From positions 1,736,001-1,800,000 of the forward strand of contig NZ_CP042325.1 in NCBI RefSeq assembly GCF_007904105.1: a stretch of DNA of 64,000 nucleotides, written 5' to 3'. This document shows positions 1 through 8,890 of this stretch, in pieces. The notes beneath the pieces were generated by a model. The model had not been told where the DNA came from. It saw only the letters and a list, made by a program, of their open reading frames with translations, and made no database searches. Position numbers and translations under genes: made by a program. The DNA comes from Corynebacterium sp. sy039. GTDB taxonomy: Bacteria; Actinomycetota; Actinomycetes; Mycobacteriales; Mycobacteriaceae. How positions within the stretch are numbered: the first letter of the stretch is position 1; the number at the start of each line of letters is the position of its first letter.

Positions 1-475
1 TACGCATACGCTCAATTTCTCGCGCTTGAATCTCCAAATCAGATACTTGTCCGCGCGCCCCCTCAGTAGCAGGCTGATGTATCAGCACACGAGAGTTTGG
101 CAATACTGCACGCTTTCCTGGAGCACCAGCAGCAAGCAATACCGCAGCAGCTGATGCTGCTTGGCCAAGACATACAGTACGCACATCTGGACGCACATAT
201 TGCATAGTGTCATAGATTGCCATGAGAGATGTAAAGGAACCACCAGGTGAATTGATATACATGGTGATGTCACGATCAGGATCGAGTCCTTCAAGAACGA
301 GTAGCTGTGCCATGATGTCGTTGGCAGAAGTATCATCTACCTGCACACCAAGGAAGATAATGCGCTCCTCGAATAATTTGGCATAAGGATTGGTTTCTTT
401 TGTGCCATAAGCTGATTGCTCAATAAAAGATGGCAATACATAACGTGAGCTAGGCATCTGCATAGCGTTGTTCAT
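1..475 (-). CDS. clpP2: ATP-dependent Clp protease proteolytic subunit ClpP2 (3' end outside window)
   Basis: Serine peptidase subunit that forms the mixed ClpP1P2 tetradecamer and degrades proteins delivered by ClpX or ClpC in the cytosol. The visible 158 N-terminal residues contain the ClpP core FEERIIFLG, the INSPGGS strand, the catalytic serine in GQAASAAA and the catalytic histidine in IHQPA. The catalytic Asp would lie beyond the window edge. The N-terminus ([17 protein letters not shown]) is typical of actinobacterial ClpP2. An AAGGAGA ribosome binding site lies just before the ATG. The gene sits 32 bases behind clpP1 and is surely cotranscribed with it. Assignment as ClpP2 rather than ClpP1 rests on gene order and N-terminal similarity to mycobacterial ClpP2. 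Confidence 0.93.
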   Translation of the reverse strand, partial: MNNAMQMPSSRYVLPSFIEQSAYGTKETNPYAKLFEERIIFLGVQVDDTSANDIMAQLLVLEGLDPDRDITMYINSPGGSFTSLMAIYDTMQYVRPDVRTVCLGQAASAAAVLLAAGAPGKRAVLPNSRVLIHQPATEGARGQVSDLEIQAREIERMR

Positions 476-507
476 AGTGGAATTCTCCTTGATATGTTCT
501 GTAGATA

Positions 508-1080
508 CTAATTAGCTATTGATCCCTGAGCGGAAGTAATCACATGATCGACAAGACCATATTCTTTTGCCTGCTCAGCGGTAAACCAACGATCTCTGTC
601 AGAATCTTTTGTAATTTGTTCCACACTCTGACCAGTATGCTCTGCGATTAGCTCTGCCATAACTTTCTTAGTCTGCGCAAATTGCTCAGCCTGAATCGCA
701 ATATCCGCAGCAGTACCACCCACACCTGCCGAGGGCTGGTGCATCATAATGCGCGCATTGGGCAGCGCAAAGCGCTTACCTTTGGTACCACCAGAGAGGA
801 GGAATTGCCCCATTGATGCAGCAAGACCCATGCCATAAGTAGCAATATCGCATGGCGAGTATTTCATGGTGTCATAAATTGCCATACCAGCAGTAACAGA
901 GCCACCTGGGGAGTTAATGTAAAGAGAAATATCGCGATGAGGGTCTTCTGCAGAAAGCAAAAGAATCTGCGCGCATAGCTTATTAGCTATCTCATCATTG
1001 ACTTCTGTTCCCAAGAAGATAATACGATCACGCAACAGGCGATCAAAAACAGAATCACCTACAGCTGGATTTTGGTTCAT
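508..1080 (-). CDS. clpP1: ATP-dependent Clp protease proteolytic subunit ClpP1
   Basis: Partner of ClpP2 in the essential actinobacterial Clp protease. The protein is 190 residues. The catalytic triad is complete: Ser89 in GLAASMGQ, His114 in MMHQPSAG and Asp163 in DRDRWFTA. The INSPGGS substrate-binding strand is at about 55-61. AAGGAGA precedes the ATG. It is first in a clpP1-clpP2 operon, downstream of tig. A ClgR-like operator lies about 85 bases upstream, matching the known ClgR activation of this operon in C. glutamicum. Confidence 0.96.
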   Translation of the reverse strand: MNQNPAVGDSVFDRLLRDRIIFLGTEVNDEIANKLCAQILLLSAEDPHRDISLYINSPGGSVTAGMAIYDTMKYSPCDIATYGMGLAASMGQFLLSGGTKGKRFALPNARIMMHQPSAGVGGTAADIAIQAEQFAQTKKVMAELIAEHTGQSVEQITKDSDRDRWFTAEQAKEYGLVDHVITSAQGSIAN

Positions 1081-1163
1081 GGTGTCTCCTTAAATTTTTA
1101 TAAAAATGCTTAATGCAAGCAATGAGATTAACAATACCAACGCTCTCGACCAAACAAGTCCTT

Positions 1164-1181
1164 GTTCGCTCACAGCGTTGA
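1164..1181 (-). promoter_or_regulatory. Candidate ClgR operator upstream of clpP1P2
   Basis: Read on the minus strand, TCAACGCTGTGAGCGAAC matches the ClgR consensus as I recall it (CGC and GCG half-sites separated by five bases, AT-rich flanks) with one mismatch in the centre. It is about 85 bases before the clpP1 start, suitable for an activator. Seen: the motif and its position. Inferred: ClgR binding. Confidence 0.55.
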
Positions 1182-1252
1182 TGAGTCACTGCTGGCGGTA
1201 TAGTCAGTCGGTACAGACCAGCGATAGACAAAAGAGTTATACGCAAAGCACA

Positions 1253-1284
1253 AAGACCTACCCGCCACCTGGCACGTAGGTCTT
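1253..1284 (-). terminator. Hairpin downstream of tig
   Basis: A perfect 9-bp stem (AAGACCTAC / GTAGGTCTT) with a 14-base loop lies 29 bases past the tig stop codon. The U-tract is weak, so efficiency is uncertain. It separates tig from the clpP1 promoter region. Confidence 0.55.
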
Positions 1285-1312
1285 CGTAGAGTGTAACGCT
1301 CACGTATAAAAC

Positions 1313-2680
1313 TTATTCTGCAGCGTCATTCTCTTTGGATTCCGCCTCTGCTTCAGTTTCCTCACCGAAGTAGATATTAGGGTCGATTGTGTTACCCTCA
1401 TCATCTGTCACAGATGCGCGGGTAAGTACGGCAGCCATTGCCTTACCACGACGAACATCAGCAAAAAGCTGAGCGATCTGACCTGATTGCTGCAACTGCG
1501 CCACAAACTGGTTTGGATCCATGCCATAAGAGCGTGCAGTAAAGAGAATGTGGTCAGTAAGCTCCTCTTGGGATACCTCTGGCTGTTCTTGTTCCGCAAC
1601 AACATCAAGGAATAGCTGGTTACGAACTGACTCAGCAGCTGCCTCACGCGCCTGAGCCTCGAACTCTTCACGAGTAGTGCCCTGCGCCTCAAGGAGGGAA
1701 TTCACTGCCTCGTCGTCGTGAGCAAGTTGTCCCATAACCTGATGCAACTGGGCATGAGCCTGCTCCTCGACGATTGCCTCAGGCAACTCGAAACTCGTTT
1801 GAGCAAGTGCAGCTTTGAGGACTTCGTCGCGAATAGCTGCAGCCTGAGCAGCCTTAGCCTGCTCTGCAACTCGAGAGCTCACTGACTCACGTAGCTGCTC
1901 CACAGTGTCAAACTCAGACGCAGTCTGAACGAACTCTTCATCAAGCTCAGGAAGCTTGCGTTCCTTAGTTTGCTGCACATGAACAGTCAATGTCGCCTTC
2001 TTACCAGCGTGTTCACCATCTTTAATCGTGGTAGTGAACTCAGCAGACTCACCAGTCTTAAGACCACGAAGTGCAGTATCTAGACCATCAAGCAAGGAAC
2101 CATCGCCAACACGGTAAGAAAGCCCCTCTGCCTTGGTGTCTTCAACAGTTTCGCCTTCAACATCAGCAGCTGAAAGATCAATGATGGCATAGTCATCAGT
2201 CTTGAGCTTACGACGAGTATCTTTAAGCTCAGCAAAGCGCTCACGCAAACGATCAATCTCTGCGTCCACAGCCTCTTCATCAGTCTTGAGTGCCGGAACA
2301 GTCACAGAAATCTGAGAGAAATCAGGAACGGTAATCTCTGGGCGAACATCTACCTCAGCAACGAACTCAACAAGCTCACCATCTTCAATCTTGGTAACGT
2401 CGATGGTTGGCTGTGCAAGCACCACAAGCTCGTTTTCCTCAACAGCCTGCTGGTAACGAGATGGGAGCATATCGTTGACAACTTGCTCCAATACAGGACC
2501 GCGACCCACGCGAGCGTCGATAAGCTGACGTGGTGCCTTGCCTTTACGGAAACCAGGAATGGTAATCTGCTGGGCAATAGCACGGTATGCTTGATCTACT
2601 TCGCCTTGCAATTCCTCGAAAGGCACTTCAACGGTGAGCTTAACGCGGGTATCGCTCAGCTTCTCGACGGAACTCTTCAA
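1313..2680 (-). CDS. tig: Trigger factor (ribosome-associated chaperone, peptidyl-prolyl isomerase)
   Basis: Binds nascent chains at the ribosome exit tunnel. It has the N-terminal ribosome-binding domain with signature GFRKGKAP at about residues 44-51, a central FKBP-like PPIase domain (about 160-240) and the helical C-terminal chaperone arms. The acidic tail is typical of actinobacteria. The TTG at 2680 is chosen because it gives the family N-terminus [12 protein letters not shown] and lies 9 bases after AGGAGA. An upstream in-frame GTG at 2689 directly abuts the AGGAGA with no spacing and is unlikely. The length is 455 residues, usual for the family. It lies upstream of clpP1P2, as in M. 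tuberculosis. Confidence 0.95.
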   Translation of the reverse strand: MKSSVEKLSDTRVKLTVEVPFEELQGEVDQAYRAIAQQITIPGFRKGKAPRQLIDARVGRGPVLEQVVNDMLPSRYQQAVEENELVVLAQPTIDVTKIEDGELVEFVAEVDVRPEITVPDFSQISVTVPALKTDEEAVDAEIDRLRERFAELKDTRRKLKTDDYAIIDLSAADVEGETVEDTKAEGLSYRVGDGSLLDGLDTALRGLKTGESAEFTTTIKDGEHAGKKATLTVHVQQTKERKLPELDEEFVQTASEFDTVEQLRESVSSRVAEQAKAAQAAAIRDEVLKAALAQTSFELPEAIVEEQAHAQLHQVMGQLAHDDEAVNSLLEAQGTTREEFEAQAREAAAESVRNQLFLDVVAEQEQPEVSQEELTDHILFTARSYGMDPNQFVAQLQQSGQIAQLFADVRRGKAMAAVLTRASVTDDEGNTIDPNIYFGEETEAEAESKENDAAE

Positions 2681-2724
2681 CGGAGTCACTCTCCTGTGTG
2701 TAATAGAAAAATATGAACCTAAAT

Positions 2725-2773
2725 AAAACTATCACCCTCACCCAAAAAATACTTGGATGAGGGTGATAGTTTT
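2725..2773 (-). terminator. Strong hairpin terminator after tRNA-Pro
   Basis: A perfect 16-bp inverted repeat (2725-2740 / 2758-2773) with a 17-base loop begins directly at the tRNA-Pro 3' end and is followed on the minus strand by TTTTATTT. It ends only 45 bases before the tig start. The tig promoter must therefore be very close, overlap the hairpin, or tig may depend partly on read-through. Confidence 0.85.
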
Positions 2774-2850
2774 TGGTCGGGACGACAGGATTTGAACCTG
2801 CGACCCCCTGCTCCCAAAGCAGGTGCGCTACCAAACTGCGCCACGTCCCG
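2774..2850 (-). tRNA. tRNA-Pro (anticodon TGG)
   Basis: A 77-base cloverleaf. Acceptor CGGGACG pairs with CGTCCCG, the anticodon stem CCTGC/GCAGG holds loop TTTGGGA (anticodon TGG), and the T-loop is TTCAAAT. Discriminator A and CCA are encoded. It is followed directly by a terminator. Confidence 0.96.
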
Positions 2851-3141
2851 GCATACATCAACACTAATGATTATTAGCTTATAGAGCTACAACACAATAG
2901 TGCGCGGTACGGATTAAGACTATAACTCATAACAACGTAAAAAAGCTAATCGCCAGTATAAGCCCCTAAATACCGCAGCAGAACGATACGAAAACAATGG
3001 GACAAAGACACACTCAAACAACTCAACTATGACTACTTCTTCTCAGTGTGCAATGCCATTATCAGGGCAATTAACAGGCATTTTGTTTCTTAGGAATCTC
3101 GTACAGTACCATAAGCTGCAGTGTGTAACTCTTTACTCACT

Positions 3142-3214
3142 GGGGCTATGGCGCAGTTGGTAGCGCATCACACTGGCAGTGTGGGGGTCACGGGTTCGAA
3201 TCCCGTTAGCTCCA
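3142..3214 (+). tRNA. tRNA-Ala (anticodon GGC)
   Basis: A 73-base cloverleaf. Acceptor GGGGCTA/TAGCTCC, anticodon stem TCACA/TGTGG with loop CTGGCAG (anticodon GGC), T-loop TTCGAAT. CCA is not encoded. It stands alone between divergent regions and is followed by a terminator hairpin. Confidence 0.95.
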
Positions 3215-3260
3215 CGTATGTACTCATGCACTCAGCTTTTGCAAGGTTTGAGCACGAACC

Positions 3261-3315
3261 AAACCTCTCAGGTTACGCGTTTTACCTAGTCGGATACGCA
3301 AACCGAGAGGTTTTC
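3261..3315 (+). terminator. Terminator after tRNA-Ala
   Basis: AAACCTCTC pairs with GAGAGGTTT, with further GGTT/AACC pairing after one mismatch, followed by TTTTCTTTTCC. It ends the tRNA-Ala transcript. Confidence 0.8.
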
Positions 3316-3593
3316 TTTTCCTGATAGCAGGTGAGATTAGGGGTCACACCCCATCCAATACGGCAGGTGAATCACCAAGACCATAAAGAGAAAACACGTG
3401 TTGTGAGCATTGGCGGGAAAACATAAAAGATAGCAGTTTCCCTCAAGGACTCATACTCTGCGAGCGAGACAATGACGACTGGTTCATGGCCTCCATAATC
3501 CACCTCTACGCATAAGAATCAAAGTACCTATAGACTGATTGATACCTCAAGAGAAAACCATAATCCCCCACTTTATAAAGACGAGAAGACAAC
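3316..3593 (+). other. Intergenic stretch before the ATP-grasp gene
   Basis: No supported coding sequence or RNA gene was found here. It presumably holds the promoter of the downstream ATP-grasp gene, but no convincing -35/-10 pair or operator stands out. Confidence 0.5.
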
Positions 3594-4742
3594 ATGACAA
3601 AGCAGAATATCCTTCTTGCCATCGAAGCTATGTCTGAGTTGGATGAAATGGCCTCAGCTGCAACAAAATATGGCTATAGCCTACGCGTTTTGGCGGAAAA
3701 TCCGAATCACTATGGCGATACCTGCGCAGAAATAGTTAAGTTCCCCACTCGAGATCGCGCACAACTCGAAAATTATGTGAAAGAGAATCAGTCAAGCATT
3801 GCCCAAGTCTTTAGCGTTACAGATACTTGGGGCGTTATCGCATCCACAATGCGAGATTCCTTTGGATACTATCAATTCAGCGATACCTCAAAGTTAAAGT
3901 TTTTTAGAGACAAGGAGTCAGTTCAACAAAAACTAATTTCTTCCGGTCTGGCATCCACGTCGCAAGACTGGCCAAAGATTATCAAACCACGCGGCGGTAC
4001 CGGAAAAATTGGAATTCATCTCGTTGAATCCGAGGCAGAGATGTCCGCATTTTCTTCAGAGGCAGAACTACATCTCGAGGATTACCTCGAGCAAGATTTT
4101 TACTTCGGCCCTACCTATTCTGCTGAGGTGTGGCGTGATGGATCATCAGAGATATTATTTGGCATTACAAATCGCATTCTGTCCCAACCACCGTTTTTTA
4201 CAGAACGCGTGAAGTCGTTTCCGTGGGACGCTTTCTCTCCTTGGGAAAAAGATGTAGAAAATTGGGTTTTCGATATATTGAGAGCTCTCGACTATGACCT
4301 CGGTTTAGCTCACATAGAGTTCATCGAAACAGCTACGGGGTTTGAGCTGGTTGAAATAAATGCTCGAATGGCAGGAGCACTCATCACACCTGGAATACTC
4401 AAGACAACAAATTTTAACCCTTATGCAATGGCAGTTAATCAGGCACTAGGCGCACCACTCGACTCCCCCACTCACCGGGAAATAAAAGGTGGATTCTCAC
4501 ACGTAAGCCTGTACGCTTCACAAACTGGAACCCTAGATTCTGTGCAAGGAATTGAGAACATCAAGCGTTACCCCGGAAACCCAGAATGGTTCCCCTTACG
4601 AAACCAAGGAGATATTATCACTGAGGTGGGCACCTACCGATCGAGAATCGGGAACCTGTGTGCAACAGCCAAAACAGCTTCCCTAGCTCAAGATAGAGCA
4701 ATTTGTGCAGCGCAGTCGATTAAGATGACCATTCTTGCGTAA
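3594..4742 (+). CDS. ATP-grasp family carboxylate-amine/thiol ligase of unknown substrate
   Basis: ATP-grasp enzymes activate a carboxylate as acyl-phosphate and join it to an amine or thiol. In this 382-residue protein the nucleotide-binding lysines and glycine-rich loop are at about 128-141 (KIIKPRGGTGKIG). An acidic hinge strand LEDYLEQDF is at about 161-169, and metal-binding residues lie in AHIEF (Glu242) and ELVEINARMAG (Glu254, Asn256). The N-terminal part resembles a pre-ATP-grasp Rossmann-like domain. It is a single-gene unit between tRNA-Ala and a YcaQ-like gene. No peptide, siderophore or biotin pathway genes lie nearby, so the substrate cannot be named. The ribosome binding site is poor. 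Family is secure, function unknown. Confidence 0.8.
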   Translation: MTKQNILLAIEAMSELDEMASAATKYGYSLRVLAENPNHYGDTCAEIVKFPTRDRAQLENYVKENQSSIAQVFSVTDTWGVIASTMRDSFGYYQFSDTSKLKFFRDKESVQQKLISSGLASTSQDWPKIIKPRGGTGKIGIHLVESEAEMSAFSSEAELHLEDYLEQDFYFGPTYSAEVWRDGSSEILFGITNRILSQPPFFTERVKSFPWDAFSPWEKDVENWVFDILRALDYDLGLAHIEFIETATGFELVEINARMAGALITPGILKTTNFNPYAMAVNQALGAPLDSPTHREIKGGFSHVSLYASQTGTLDSVQGIENIKRYPGNPEWFPLRNQGDIITEVGTYRSRIGNLCATAKTASLAQDRAICAAQSIKMTILA

Positions 4743-4828
4743 GGATCTCCTGCTAAAACGCTTTGTCTTATACTTTTAATCCACAATGTTGCTCCCACAA
4801 CACCTCCATAATTTGAGGACGCAAAATC

Positions 4829-5983
4829 ATGACACATAAGCCCATACCCCCGCAGCTGTACCTTAGCCTTTCCGACGCACGCGCAATTGCTGTAGCAGCA
4901 CAAGGATTGGGAGGTAAACAACGCAATACCGATCTGCTCACCACCATCGAACGCTTAGGGTGTGTCCAGATTGATCCGCTCCGACCAGTGTTGCGCTCAC
5001 ATGAGTTGGTACTCTTAGCGCGTGGTGTACCAGCTGAAAATATCCAATCTATTTTTACCCAACAAGCAGGATTATTCGAGACGTGGGGGCACGCGCATTC
5101 ATTATTAGCGCTAAGTATGTGGCCACGTCTTGAATGGCAACGCGCTCACATTCGTGACAAGGGATTATCTGGTCCTGCAATAGACAAGAAATTAGCAGCA
5201 GAAATAGCACAGCGCATTGCAGATTCCGGACCTGCAACAGTTGCCGAGTTAGGCAAACTCAACGGAAAAGGATGGGAGCGTTCTAGTCCCATTAAAACTG
5301 CGTGTGAATGGTTGCTGAGTATCGGAGAATTAGTGGTTGTAGATAGAAATGATAAATGGCAAAGAATCTACCGGACACCACAGCAAGCAGACCTTCCGGT
5401 TTATAGCAGACTTGATTGTGATACTAGCCTGAAAGAAACAGTAGCTATTGCTATCAAAGCACTAGGTATTGCCACCGAGGATCACATCCGCGATTACATC
5501 AGAATCCCAAAAACCTTAGCTATCCAGGATCATATTCTTAGTGTAGGAGCAGTGCCAACGCGTGTAGCAGACAGCACGGCGATATGGTACCTCGATACAC
5601 ACTACCGTGATTTTTCCCCTCACACTGTGACTGAGCAATCACCTACGCATGATCTTGATAGCATTACTGCTTTGTCTCCTTTTGATTCATTAATTTGGAC
5701 ACGTGGCAGACAAAAAGCACTTTTTGGAAAAACGTATTTACTCGAGGCATATAAACCGGCTCTTAAAAGGACTTTTGGTTATTATGGTTTGCCTCTGCTT
5801 TTGGGTGACGAACTGATCGGTCGTGTTGCGGCACGAAATACACAGGGGACTCTTTCCTTAGAAAACTTCGAGGTCGATCCAGGAGTACCCTTTGATGAAG
5901 CCAAGGAAATAGTAAAGAGGAAACTAGAAAAATGGACTGGTTTACCTGGTGATAGTACGTGGAAAGATTTTACAGGCAAGTAG
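4829..5983 (+). CDS. YcaQ/AlkX-family winged-helix DNA glycosylase-like protein (HTH_42)
   Basis: This family contains monofunctional DNA glycosylases that unhook interstrand crosslinks or bulky alkyl lesions (E. coli YcaQ, Streptomyces AlkZ). The 384-residue protein shows the N-terminal winged-helix region and a Q-I-D motif at Gln47-Asp49, matching the catalytic QxD of the family. The hallmark SPFDSLIWTRGR segment and KRTFGYYGLPLLLGD strand-loop are in the C-terminal half. GAGGAC precedes the ATG. It is followed by the AlbA_2 gene with its own promoter. The fold family is clear. Activity on crosslinks is inferred from the conserved motif. Confidence 0.85.
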   Translation: MTHKPIPPQLYLSLSDARAIAVAAQGLGGKQRNTDLLTTIERLGCVQIDPLRPVLRSHELVLLARGVPAENIQSIFTQQAGLFETWGHAHSLLALSMWPRLEWQRAHIRDKGLSGPAIDKKLAAEIAQRIADSGPATVAELGKLNGKGWERSSPIKTACEWLLSIGELVVVDRNDKWQRIYRTPQQADLPVYSRLDCDTSLKETVAIAIKALGIATEDHIRDYIRIPKTLAIQDHILSVGAVPTRVADSTAIWYLDTHYRDFSPHTVTEQSPTHDLDSITALSPFDSLIWTRGRQKALFGKTYLLEAYKPALKRTFGYYGLPLLLGDELIGRVAARNTQGTLSLENFEVDPGVPFDEAKEIVKRKLEKWTGLPGDSTWKDFTGK

Positions 5984-6006
5984 CTAAACTGAGCTGGCAT
6001 AGCTGA

Positions 6007-6019
6007 TATAGTTTCGTGC
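6007..6019 (+). promoter_or_regulatory. -10 element for a leaderless transcript (AlbA_2 gene)
   Basis: TATAGT at 6007-6012 is followed by seven bases and then the ATG at 6020. There is no Shine-Dalgarno sequence, so transcription probably starts at the A of the start codon. Confidence 0.6.
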
Positions 6020-7444
6020 ATGGTAGCTGATTTCTCTGTCGAAGGCACTGCATATGAGTTCAAGGTTGCAGTTGAACGCACTAAACCACGTAGCTGGTTA
6101 AAAACTGTATCCGCTTTTGCTAATACCACAGGTGGTGTCATCATTTTTGGCATTGACGACACCACACACAGCATCATCGGGCTGAACAATCCTCAATCAG
6201 ATACTGAATTTATTAGTCAACTCATTAGGGCACGTATTGAACCAATTCCAACTTTCGACATAAAGCATGAGCGTCACGATAATGCGACTCTTCTTAAAGT
6301 CCACATTTACCCAGATATGAATACACCACATTATTATCGCGGGGATGGACGTCGTGAAGCATATATACGGCTTGGTGACCGCAGCGAGTTAGCACCTATA
6401 GAGATTCTTAATGAACTAATTTTACGAGGAAAAAACGAGACATACGACTCCCTGATATCCAATTTTCCTTTTACCAATGGCAGTTTCACGGTCTTGAAAG
6501 CTATCTATGCAGAGGCTACCGGCAATAAGTTTAGCGACTCTGATTTCTCTTCTTTTGGTTTGGTAGATACCAGCGGGCAAATGCTCACTAATGCAGGCGC
6601 TTTATTAGCAGACGAACCGCTCATGAAACATTCTCGGGTATTTTGTACTCGGTGGGCAGGTTTAGCAAAAGACGATGCTCTCGACGACATGGAACTTTCT
6701 GGCGGTCTGCTGTTTCTCTTAAGGGAAGCTCGTGCTTTTGTCATGCGACACAACACAACCCCTTGGCAGAAAAAACCAGAAAGTCGTTCTGACCAACCAA
6801 GCTATGCACAACGCGCAATTACTGAATCCCTAGTTAATGCACTTATCCATCGAGATTATCTGCTCAACGGAACAGAAATTAATGTGGATATTTACGATGA
6901 TCGTATGGTCATATCATCTCCAGGAGCCATGTTTCAGGGTGGCACGCTACCTGATGACCCATTGACAGATGAAGTAAAGAGCAGACGACGGAACCCAGTG
7001 ATAGCTGACTTATTTCATCGAGTTGGACTCATGGAACGCCGCGGTAGTGGTTTACGCAGAATTTGCCGCGAAACTGAGCAGCAAAGCAATTTCCGCCCAG
7101 AACATATGCCTCACTTTAGTAGCAAAGATGATATTTTTGCTGTGACATTGGCGGATATGAATTACCAGACCCCTCAAGTCACCCCCCAAGTCACCCCCCA
7201 AGTCACCCCCCAAGTCACCCCCCAAGTCACCCCCCAAGTCACCCCCCAAGTCGCTCAGTTACTTAATACACTCGGCAACGAAGAGCTATCTAGTGCCGAG
7301 CTCATGGAAGCGCTCGGTCTATCCGATCGCAAACATTTCCGCGCAGCGTATCTCAACCCTGCAATCAAAGCTGATCTCGTGGCACTTACCATACCGGACA
7401 AGCCCAATAGCCGCCTGCAAAAATACCGGAGACACAACTATTAG
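6020..7444 (+). CDS. AlbA_2 (Schlafen-like) domain and ATP-binding helix-turn-helix protein, COG2865 type
   Basis: Putative DNA- or RNA-binding regulator. Residues about 10-120 form an AlbA_2 domain (SAFANTTGGVIIFGIDD at 31-47). About 260-350 is a HATPase_c_4-like domain (YAQRAITESLVNALIHRDY, then an RRGSGLRR motif). Residues 384-411 are seven perfect TPQV units, and the C-terminus (412-474) looks like a winged helix. TPQV-type linkers are common in this family, but length varies. The upstream YcaQ gene ends 36 bases before, and this gene has its own leaderless-type promoter. Targets are unknown. Such genes are often accessory and sometimes placed in defence islands, but no partner is present here. 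Confidence 0.8.
   Translation: MVADFSVEGTAYEFKVAVERTKPRSWLKTVSAFANTTGGVIIFGIDDTTHSIIGLNNPQSDTEFISQLIRARIEPIPTFDIKHERHDNATLLKVHIYPDMNTPHYYRGDGRREAYIRLGDRSELAPIEILNELILRGKNETYDSLISNFPFTNGSFTVLKAIYAEATGNKFSDSDFSSFGLVDTSGQMLTNAGALLADEPLMKHSRVFCTRWAGLAKDDALDDMELSGGLLFLLREARAFVMRHNTTPWQKKPESRSDQPSYAQRAITESLVNALIHRDYLLNGTEINVDIYDDRMVISSPGAMFQGGTLPDDPLTDEVKSRRRNPVIADLFHRVGLMERRGSGLRRICRETEQQSNFRPEHMPHFSSKDDIFAVTLADMNYQTPQVTPQVTPQVTPQVTPQVTPQVTPQVAQLLNTLGNEELSSAELMEALGLSDRKHFRAAYLNPAIKADLVALTIPDKPNSRLQKYRRHNY
7169..7252 (+). repeat. In-frame tandem repeat, 12-bp unit x 7 (TPQV)
   Basis: The unit CAAGTCACCCCC is repeated, seven TPQV codon blocks in all. Only one base differs (CCT in the first unit). 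Near-identity at DNA level implies recent slippage or expansion. A 12-bp change keeps the reading frame, so copy number would tune linker length without inactivating the gene. Confidence 0.95.
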
Positions 7445-7528
7445 GGCACAGATCCTGCCCATAAGTTGATCCCCTAGTTAGAGCCATACTAACTAGGGGA
7501 TCAATCAGAAAACTATACAAGCTACAAC

Positions 7529-8293
7529 TTATTTGGTTGCTGCCTCGACCCAGCCTTCCATGCGACCATTCTCGCCAGTATATTCTTCGCCATTGATGAA
7601 GATACGTGGTGAGGAAACGCCATCATGCTCTTTATCGAGAGTGTCATAATTTGCCAATGCTACTTTGCGATAGGATTCTTTCTCGCTACCGCTCTTAATC
7701 GTCTTCACAACGTCGCTAGAAGTACCGTAATCTGCAGCGAGCTTGGATAGTTGTTCCTCATCTACTGAGCCATAAATGTCACTCTGGTTTTCCAATAGAT
7801 ACTTGCGGAAATTCCAATAAGCGTCGCCTTCTTGCGCTTTAGCCACAACATAGGCAGCGGTACCAGCTTTAGTTGCGTGGCCGTTGATCGTCGTAAGTGC
7901 TTCTCTGCCTGGTTTGGATTCAGCCATGCCGTCGAGGAAGTTCAGTGAACGAATATGCACAATTATCTTGCCGTCTTCGATTGCTTTCTTCATGGCTTCA
8001 TCTGTGGCAGTGGCCAAGTCGGCACAGTGTGGGCACGCAAAATCCTCATAGACCTCAACGTTTTTTGCATCCGCTGCTGCTTTATCGGACTTAAGCACCA
8101 CAGCATTGTCGGCAAAGGATACGTTGAACCCCACAGATTCTGTATTTTGCGCAATACGCTCGCTATTTGCTTTTTTACCGTCAATCACAATGTAGGCAAC
8201 TACGGCAATGATAACTACCAGCAATGCCACAATAGCCCAAACGAAACCATGTGATTTTTCATTTGGGTTTTTAACTTTAGAACTTGAACTCAT
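7529..8293 (-). CDS. Membrane-anchored DsbA-like thiol-disulfide oxidoreductase
   Basis: Extracytoplasmic thioredoxin-fold enzyme expected to oxidise or isomerise disulfides in exported proteins. The 254 residues start with a basic cytosolic N-terminus and one transmembrane anchor at about 17-38. The active site CPHC is at 87-90 in EDFACPHCADL, with a cis-Pro loop SSPRIF near residue 228. It is 61 bases downstream of a MauE/DoxX gene on the same strand, and such pairs commonly work together in electron supply to the thiol enzyme. The exact substrate is not indicated. Confidence 0.87.
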   Translation of the reverse strand: MSSSSKVKNPNEKSHGFVWAIVALLVVIIAVVAYIVIDGKKANSERIAQNTESVGFNVSFADNAVVLKSDKAAADAKNVEVYEDFACPHCADLATATDEAMKKAIEDGKIIVHIRSLNFLDGMAESKPGREALTTINGHATKAGTAAYVVAKAQEGDAYWNFRKYLLENQSDIYGSVDEEQLSKLAADYGTSSDVVKTIKSGSEKESYRKVALANYDTLDKEHDGVSSPRIFINGEEYTGENGRMEGWVEAATK

Positions 8294-8354
8294 TTTTCAA
8301 CCTTGCTTTTCTTTCCACAAGTTATCTAAACCGACCTTAGCAAAAAGCTAAGGA

Positions 8355-8843
8355 TTAGGCATATATCGCAAATTTCTTGAATGGGCGATAATAAGTCCAC
8401 AACGAGAAGAATATGAACAACACATCACGTGCAATGGTGAGAGCATAATCCATACCTACGCCGGGGTCAGCGTCTTTGGGACCAAAGCAGCCACAGTCAA
8501 TAACCAACCCTCGCTGCCACGCTTGAGCAATACCGATAATGAAAAGTACCAGTACAAACGTCGAAACCAGCGAAGAATGACGCAAGAAAATACCAAAGAG
8601 CAATAACACTCCACCTGCTATTTCTAATGGCGCAATGAGATAACTCAAATAATTCGACCAGGTAGCACCAAAGATGTCATATGCCCTGATTGCCTGTGCT
8701 TCCGCAACCCGCTCACCTAATTTTGTGAACCCAGCTACCAACCACACCAATGCCATAGCAAAGCGCGAAATAAAACTAATAACATCTAAAATCAGCTTTT
8801 TATTGTCGCGCTTTACATCTGCTTTTTCTACAGTATTCGTCAC
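8355..8843 (-). CDS. MauE/DoxX-family membrane protein
   Basis: The 162-residue protein has four predicted transmembrane segments and a DCGCFG motif at 116-121, characteristic of the MauE branch. MauE proteins help form disulfides or supply electrons for periplasmic thiol enzymes. The next gene on the strand is a DsbA-like oxidoreductase, supporting a joint role in envelope disulfide chemistry. A short hairpin (CCTTAGC/GCTAAGG, 8335-8353) lies directly after the stop and may reduce expression of the downstream gene. Function is inferred from family and pairing. Confidence 0.82.
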   Translation of the reverse strand: MTNTVEKADVKRDNKKLILDVISFISRFAMALVWLVAGFTKLGERVAEAQAIRAYDIFGATWSNYLSYLIAPLEIAGGVLLLFGIFLRHSSLVSTFVLVLFIIGIAQAWQRGLVIDCGCFGPKDADPGVGMDYALTIARDVLFIFFSLWTYYRPFKKFAIYA

Positions 8844-8890
8844 AAGTTAAACCCTATAGCAATTTTCTGCTCACGACGAACCATCACTAG

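Noticed and set aside
7897..8254. Plus-strand reading frames opposite the DsbA-like gene
   Set aside because: They are antisense shadows of a well-supported gene with no ribosome binding site or recognisable domain.
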